DNA from: Acidimicrobiia bacterium | GTDB lineage: Bacteria > Actinomycetota > Acidimicrobiia > Acidimicrobiales > Aldehydirespiratoraceae | Assembly: GCA_003231645.1 (NCBI GenBank) | Contig: QIIW01000037.1 | Coordinates: 1 to 47,206 of the forward strand | Direction of reading: 5' to 3' | Length of the DNA stretch: 47,206 nt | Shown here: in pieces, positions 42,872-47,206 of the stretch | Numbering within the stretch: the first letter of the stretch is position 1 | Layout of the letters: each line of letters starts with the position of its first letter | The notes under the pieces: generated by a model | What the model was told of the DNA's origin: nothing | What the model saw: the letters and a program-made list of their open reading frames with translations, nothing else | Databases searched by the model: none | Program-made: the position numbers and the translations under genes

Positions 42872-44158
42872 ATGACGGATCAGATCGGGGTGTCCGACGT
42901 GACCAGCCGGGACAGGATGCGCGCGACGCTCGACCACCGGGAGCCCGACCGTATTCCCATCGACTTCGGCGGAACCCCCGTCACCGGTGTCCATGTCTCG
43001 GTGGTCGCCGCGCTTCGCGACCACTACGGCCTGGAACCACGCCTCGTGAAGGTCCACGAGCCCTATCAGATGCTCGGTGTGATCGACGATGACCTCAAAC
43101 AGGCCATCGGTATCGACGTCGAGGGGATCGTGGGCCGAGAAACGATGTTCGGATTCCGCAACGAGGGCTGGAAGCCATGGAAGATGCCCCACGGGCTGGA
43201 AGTCCTCGTGTCCGACAACTTCCGGACCACAGTCGACGATCGGGGTGACACGCTCATCTACCCGAAAGGGAACCTGTCGGCTCCACCCAGCGGACGAATG
43301 CCGAAGACCGGCTTCTTCTTCGACACGATCGTGCGACAGGAACACCTCGACGACAAGCAACTCGATCCGGCCGACAATCTCGAGGAATACGACCTGGTCT
43401 CCGACACCGACCTCGATGATCTCGACGCCGATCTCAGAGCGGTCGAGGCGACCGGGCGGGCGGTCATCGCGACGCTGCCCGGTATGGCCCTGGGCGATAT
43501 CGCCTTCGTGCCCGGACCGGGGTTGGAGCGGCCACGCGGAATCCGCGACATCACCGAATGGTACGTATCCATCAAGAAGCGACCCGACTACGTCACGAAG
43601 GTGTTCTCGGCTCAGGTCGAGATCGCGCTGGAGAACCTGGCACGCATCCACGGACGGGTCGGCGACCGATTCGACGCCGTGATGACCTGCGGGACCGACT
43701 TCGGGACCCAGACATCGGCATTCTGTTCGGTCGACACGTTCCACAATCTGTGGTCCGAGCACTACGGGCGGATCAACGGGTGGATCCACGACCACACGAA
43801 TTGGAAGACTTTCAAGCACTCCTGCGGGTCGGTCGAGCGATTCATGCGACCGTTCATCGAATGCGGCTTCGACATCATCAATCCGGTTCAGTGTTCAGCG
43901 AAAAACATGGACGCCGGTGATCTCAAACGTGAATACGGTCGAGATCTCGTCTTCTGGGGTGGCGGGGTCGACACTCAACACACCTTGCCTTTCGGTACCC
44001 CCGACGAGGTCCGTGACCAGGTGTTGAGCCGGTGTGAGGTGTTCGGCGCCGGAGGAGGGTTCGTGTTCAATGCGATCCACAACATCCAGGCGGGGACACC
44101 GGTCGAGAACGTCATGGCCATGATCGATGCCGTGCACGAGTTCAACGGAAGGACCTGA
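42872..44158 (+). CDS. Uroporphyrinogen decarboxylase-fold corrinoid methyltransferase
   Basis: A 428-aa protein of the UroD/MtaA superfamily. In methylotrophic systems, members move methyl groups between a corrinoid protein and a thiol or methylated substrate by means of zinc. The zinc ligands fit HxC...C: His316, Cys318 and Cys341 (KHSCGS and PVQCSAKNMD). The N-terminal RDRMRATLDHREPDRIPIDF is the family start. At 428 aa it is longer than MtaA-type enzymes (about 340 aa) because of an insertion near 85-200. The next gene encodes a corrinoid protein 6 bp downstream, so this is a methyltransferase rather than a haem-pathway decarboxylase. It likely demethylates an unknown substrate or acts on the corrinoid. 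Confidence 0.88.
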   Translation: MTDQIGVSDVTSRDRMRATLDHREPDRIPIDFGGTPVTGVHVSVVAALRDHYGLEPRLVKVHEPYQMLGVIDDDLKQAIGIDVEGIVGRETMFGFRNEGWKPWKMPHGLEVLVSDNFRTTVDDRGDTLIYPKGNLSAPPSGRMPKTGFFFDTIVRQEHLDDKQLDPADNLEEYDLVSDTDLDDLDADLRAVEATGRAVIATLPGMALGDIAFVPGPGLERPRGIRDITEWYVSIKKRPDYVTKVFSAQVEIALENLARIHGRVGDRFDAVMTCGTDFGTQTSAFCSVDTFHNLWSEHYGRINGWIHDHTNWKTFKHSCGSVERFMRPFIECGFDIINPVQCSAKNMDAGDLKREYGRDLVFWGGGVDTQHTLPFGTPDEVRDQVLSRCEVFGAGGGFVFNAIHNIQAGTPVENVMAMIDAVHEFNGRT

Positions 44159-44164
44159 TCAACC

Positions 44165-44803
44165 ATGTCTTTGCTGCCCGAACTCTACGAAGCGGTGGTG
44201 ATCGGCGACGACGACCTGGCCGCCGAACTGACCGGCGAGTGCATCGAAGCCGGTCTCGCGCCCCAGACGATCATCGACGACGCTCTGATCCCGGCCATGG
44301 CCGAGGCGGGGCGTCGCTTCGAGACCGACGAGTATTTCGTGCCCGACCTGATCATGTCGGGCCGGGCGATCAAAGCCGGGCTGGCACTCCTGAGCCCCCT
44401 CCTGGGAGCAGGGAGTTCCTCCCACGCCGGAAGCGTCGTCATCGCAACGGTGCAAGGCGACCTCCACGACATCGGCAAGAACCTCGTGGCCGTGATGCTC
44501 GAAGGGGCGGGATTCGAGGTCGTCGACCTCGGTACCGATGTCGCCCCCGAGGAGATGGTGGCCGCCATCCGGGAACATCGGCCGCAACTGGTCGGCCTTT
44601 CGGCGCTCCTCACCACGACGATGCTGTCGATGCCGGCGACCATCGAAGCGATCGAGGCGGCCGGTCTGCGTGATCAGGTCAAGGTCTTGATCGGCGGGCC
44701 ACCGTTGAACGAGGAGAGGGCCAGGGAATTCGGTGCCGATGCCTACGCCGACAATGCCAACGCCGCGGTCCGAGCCGCGTTCGAGCTGGTCGGAGTCAAG
44801 TGA
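44165..44803 (+). CDS. Corrinoid (B12-binding) methyl-carrier protein
   Basis: A 212-aa protein with the two-domain form of MtaC/MtbC/MttC and the B12 part of MetH. A helical cap (about 1-85) includes ALIPAMAEAGRRFETDEYFVP. The Rossmann-like B12 domain follows: VVIATVQGDLHDIGKN carries the lower-ligand motif D99-x-H101-x-x-G104, and LVGLSALLTTTM and IGGPPLNEERA complete it. His101 would coordinate cobalt. It carries the methyl group between the UroD-type and homocysteine methyltransferases encoded on each side. It sits 6 bp after the first gene and 18 bp before the next. Confidence 0.95.
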   Translation: MSLLPELYEAVVIGDDDLAAELTGECIEAGLAPQTIIDDALIPAMAEAGRRFETDEYFVPDLIMSGRAIKAGLALLSPLLGAGSSSHAGSVVIATVQGDLHDIGKNLVAVMLEGAGFEVVDLGTDVAPEEMVAAIREHRPQLVGLSALLTTTMLSMPATIEAIEAAGLRDQVKVLIGGPPLNEERAREFGADAYADNANAAVRAAFELVGVK

Positions 44804-44821
44804 ACGGGAGCCCGTAGACCC

Positions 44822-45700
44822 ATGACCTCAACCCTGATCGACGAACTGGTGGCGGGAGGCCCGGTATTGACCGACGGCGCGTGGGGGACCCAGATGATCG
44901 CGCTGGGACTCCCGCTCGGTGTTCTGCCCGACCGGTGGAACCTGAGCCATCCGGATCGGGTGGAAGCGGTGGCGAGAAGCTACGTCGACGCCGGCAGTCG
45001 GATCATCCTCACCAACACCTTCCAGGCGAATCGTTTCGCACTCCGCGAGGCCTCGGGCGACGTTGTGGCCATCAACCGGGCCGGCGCCGAGATCTCTCGG
45101 AGAGCCGCGGGCGAGCTGGTGAAGGTGTTCGGCTCGATCGGGCCGAGCAACAAGATGCTCATCACCGGGGAGATCGACGAACGAGAACTGCGTGAGGCCT
45201 TCTCCGAACAGGCGGAAGCTCTCGCCGACGGTGATGCCGACGGCATTGTCATCGAGACCATGTCGGACCTCGCGGAGGCCACGCTGGCGGTGCAGGCCGC
45301 GAAGGCCACCGGCCTGCCGGTTGTCGCCTGCATGACCTTCGACACCGGCAAGCAGAAGAGTCGAACGATGATGGGGGTGACACCGGAGCAGGCTTCCGAC
45401 GGGTTGGCCGAGGCCGGAGCAGATGTTGTCGGGGCCAACTGTGGTGCCGGCATCGACACCGTCGCCCCGGTCTGTGCGGCGATCGCGGCGGTCACCGATC
45501 TTCCGGTGTGGATCAAGGCGAATGCCGGAGTACCCGAACTGGTCGACCGTGAGGTCGTGTATCACACCAGCCCGACGGAGTTCGCCGTCCACCTCGAAGG
45601 TCTCGTCCGGGTCGGAGCCGACTTCATCGGTGGATGCTGCGGCACGAATCCGGACTTCATTGCCGCCATGTCGCGGGTGCTGCACACGCCGGATGGCTGA
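44822..45700 (+). CDS. Homocysteine S-methyltransferase (MetH N-terminal-like)
   Basis: A 292-aa TIM-barrel methyltransferase that transfers a methyl group to homocysteine, giving methionine. The zinc ligands are Cys207 (GANCG), Cys272 and Cys273 (GGCCGT). LTDGAWGTQM at the N-terminus and ILTNTFQANR are family segments. It matches the first domain of MetH and betaine- or corrinoid-dependent homocysteine methyltransferases. With the corrinoid protein upstream it would accept its methyl from methylcobamide. Its TGA overlaps the next gene by 8 bp. A homocysteine thiol acceptor is supported by family and context, but another thiol cannot be excluded. Confidence 0.9.
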   Translation: MTSTLIDELVAGGPVLTDGAWGTQMIALGLPLGVLPDRWNLSHPDRVEAVARSYVDAGSRIILTNTFQANRFALREASGDVVAINRAGAEISRRAAGELVKVFGSIGPSNKMLITGEIDERELREAFSEQAEALADGDADGIVIETMSDLAEATLAVQAAKATGLPVVACMTFDTGKQKSRTMMGVTPEQASDGLAEAGADVVGANCGAGIDTVAPVCAAIAAVTDLPVWIKANAGVPELVDREVVYHTSPTEFAVHLEGLVRVGADFIGGCCGTNPDFIAAMSRVLHTPDG

Positions 45701-46868
45701 CGTGGTGCTCGCCGCGACTCTGGTGGCCCCGGGCCGGCTCGAGCTGAGGCGGTACCCGTATCCGGAGACCCTGGAGCCGGGGGCGGTCTTGGTCAGGATC
45801 GAAGCGTCGGGCATTTGCGGCACCGACAAGCACACTTTTCGGGGAGAGACTGCACAGTACGCGGGCACCGGCCATGCCCGCACCACACCGTTCCCGATCA
45901 TCCCGGGCCACGAGAACGTCGGAGAGATCGTCGAGATCGGGCCGGGCGGGGCGGCCGATTTCGATGGCACACCGCTCGCGGTGGGCCATCGTGTGGTGCC
46001 GGCACCGAACCGCGCGTGCGGCCACTGCGATTTCTGCCACGGGGACTTTCCGTACTACCTCTGCCGCCGGCTCGAGAACTACGGAAACTCACTCACCAGC
46101 GCGGAGGCCCCACATCTCTTCGGCGGGTGGTCGGAGTATCTCTATGTCCTTCCCGGCACCCCGATTTTCCTCGTACCCCCGGGACTGCCGACCGAGGTCG
46201 CGGTGCTCACCGAGGTCTTCGCCGTCACCCACAGTCTCGATCTGGCTTCCCGGATGCCGCGACCCGGCGGATTTCGTGTCGGCGACTCGATGGCGGTGAT
46301 CGGAATCGGCCCGGTGGGTCTGGTACATGTCGCCAGAGCCGCGCTGATGGGCGCCGGGGCCGTGATCGCCGTCGACCGGATCGATCGACGGTTGGGCATC
46401 GCGTCCGACATGGGGGCCACGGCAACCATCACCACCGGTGACGACCCCGACGAGATCTGCCAATCGATCGAGGAGCTCACCGGCGGTACAGGGGTGGACG
46501 TGGTGGTCGACGCAACGGGACACCCCGACAGCTTCGGTGTGGCTCTGCGAGTGCTCCGTGACGGGGGCACGCTGCTGGAGGTCGGCGCATTCGTCGACCT
46601 CGGGTCCGTACCTTTCAATCCCGCGGATCTTCTCGGTCGGAACCTCACGCTGGTCGGCATCGCGGGAGAAGACGCACGCAGTTACGGCTCGATCCTGAGG
46701 ATGCTCGCCGATCACCACGGGCAAGTACCGTTCCATCGCGCTGTCACCCACTCGTTTCCTCTGGACCAAGCGGCCGAGGCGATGCAGACAGCCTTGGCCG
46801 CCGGTGATGCGATGAAGGTCATCATCAGACCCGGCCGGCCTCCCTGGACGGCACCCTCCGACAGGTGA
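45693..46868 (+). CDS. Zinc-dependent alcohol dehydrogenase (medium-chain, threonine-dehydrogenase-like)
   Basis: A 391-aa MDR dehydrogenase. Catalytic zinc ligands are Cys42 and the His73-Glu74 pair (GHE). The structural zinc site has four cysteines, 109, 112, 115 and 124 (CGHCDFCHGDFPYYLC). The NAD fold shows AVIGIGPVGLVHVARA. It would oxidise an alcohol or polyol, possibly one released by demethylation of a methyl ether by the operon. The ATG at 45693 overlaps the end of the homocysteine methyltransferase gene, so it is translationally coupled to it. Substrate is unknown; L-threonine or sorbitol-like substrates are known in relatives. Confidence 0.92.
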   Translation: MADVVLAATLVAPGRLELRRYPYPETLEPGAVLVRIEASGICGTDKHTFRGETAQYAGTGHARTTPFPIIPGHENVGEIVEIGPGGAADFDGTPLAVGHRVVPAPNRACGHCDFCHGDFPYYLCRRLENYGNSLTSAEAPHLFGGWSEYLYVLPGTPIFLVPPGLPTEVAVLTEVFAVTHSLDLASRMPRPGGFRVGDSMAVIGIGPVGLVHVARAALMGAGAVIAVDRIDRRLGIASDMGATATITTGDDPDEICQSIEELTGGTGVDVVVDATGHPDSFGVALRVLRDGGTLLEVGAFVDLGSVPFNPADLLGRNLTLVGIAGEDARSYGSILRMLADHHGQVPFHRAVTHSFPLDQAAEAMQTALAAGDAMKVIIRPGRPPWTAPSDR

Positions 46869-46886
46869 GCCGAACCCGCCGCGGTA

Positions 46887-46892
46887 TAGGGT
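46887..46892 (+). promoter_or_regulatory. Putative leaderless -10 box (TAGGGT) of the sulfurtransferase gene
   Basis: TAGGGT ends 8 nt before the ATG at 46901, overlapping a TATAGG. No Shine-Dalgarno sequence. Confidence 0.35.
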
Positions 46893-46900
46893 CGGGCCCG

Positions 46901-47206
46901 ATGACGTCCGAAACTCGCGGCTATGCCCACCCCGAAGCACTCGTGTCACCGGAGTGGCTCGCATCGCGACTGGATGATCCGTCGGTGAGGATCGTCGACG
47001 GTCGCTTCGACCTGCGGGTCGCCGACGACGGATCGCTCCAACCCCACCCCGAACGAGACGCCTACGTCGCCGCCCATGTGCCCGGAGCGGTGTTCCTCGA
47101 CGTGATGTCCGACCTCTCGGACCCCGACGACCCCACCACGATCCCGGTCCCGGACCGTTTCGAGGAGCTCATGGCCCGTCTCGGGATCGGCAACGACACG
47201 ACCGTC
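46901..47206 (+). CDS. Rhodanese-type sulfurtransferase (SseA-like), 3' end outside window
   Basis: The first 102 codons are in the window. They read as the N-terminal, usually non-catalytic rhodanese domain of thiosulfate or 3-mercaptopyruvate sulfurtransferases. VSPEWLASRLDDPSVRIVDG starts the fold, and AYVAAHVPGAVFLDVMSDLSD is the conserved hinge segment with the H-I/V-P-G-A motif. The catalytic cysteine domain would follow beyond the right edge. Location after the methionine-forming operon may link it to sulfur metabolism, but it has its own -10 box. Confidence 0.85.
   Translation, partial: MTSETRGYAHPEALVSPEWLASRLDDPSVRIVDGRFDLRVADDGSLQPHPERDAYVAAHVPGAVFLDVMSDLSDPDDPTTIPVPDRFEELMARLGIGNDTTV

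Noticed and set aside
42317..43819. 500-codon open frame opposite the lipoprotein and UroD genes
   Set aside because: It spans two well-supported genes on the other strand and has no recognisable domain.

Overview
The window is dense, high-GC chromosomal DNA that reads as a free-living actinobacterium, most likely of the class Acidimicrobiia (Ilumatobacter-like). The placement is inferred from gene content: mycothiol S-conjugate amidase, the non-canonical mismatch endonuclease NucS, an ImuA'-ImuB-DnaE2 mutasome under actinobacterial-type LexA boxes, a WS/DGAT acyltransferase, EttA, F420/flavin LLM enzymes, a lysine/alanine/proline-repeat histone-like tail, and many apparently leaderless genes. 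No rRNA, tRNA, CRISPR array, prophage or insertion sequence was seen. No gap between genes exceeds about 150 bases.

Layout. 1-4.4 kb: end of a histone-like gene, a cytoplasmic-looking penicillin-acylase homologue, EttA and a small Cys/His protein. 4.4-9.4 kb: Pcm, a small membrane protein, then sulfate activation (cysD-cysN-cysC on the minus strand, cysQ divergent). 9.4-17.8 kb: ABC1/UbiB kinase, NucS, a VanW protein, WS/DGAT, geranylgeranyl-reductase-like flavoprotein, PAP2 phosphatase, a 57-aa protein and a Mug-type uracil-DNA glycosylase. 17.8-27.4 kb: LLM oxidoreductase, secreted nuclease, ChbG-like deacetylase, SCP2/Mca pair, a duplicated PhoU-TrkA_C protein beside a duplicated MgtE membrane domain, nitronate monooxygenase, a K+-channel-like membrane protein and an MBL hydrolase. 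27.4-31.0 kb: an ECF sigma factor, a 727-aa membrane-anchored propeller-like protein and a methyltransferase with an Asp-His repeat. 31.0-36.7 kb: the SOS mutasome. 36.7-40.2 kb: an acyltransferase-3/SGNH protein, a probable selenoprotein and a SsuD-like monooxygenase. 40.3-47.2 kb: Gfo/Idh/MocA oxidoreductase, a lipoprotein, and a four-gene corrinoid methyl-transfer operon (UroD-type methyltransferase, corrinoid protein, homocysteine methyltransferase, Zn alcohol dehydrogenase), then the start of a sulfurtransferase.

Main points. (1) A 104-codon gene at 38784-39098 is interrupted by an in-frame TGA followed at the right distance by a hairpin with a GGUC apical loop; this fits a HesB/IscA-like selenoprotein with a bacterial SECIS. 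(2) The sigma-factor gene and the 727-aa gene carry near-identical ECF promoters (GGGAACC-N16-CGTC-N7-GTG), which suggests an autoregulated, leaderless two-gene regulon. (3) The corrinoid operon looks like a complete route from an unknown methylated compound to methionine. (4) A doubled MgtE pore sits beside a doubled PhoU-TrkA_C regulator. (5) Both mutasome units have a LexA box touching a leaderless -10 element.
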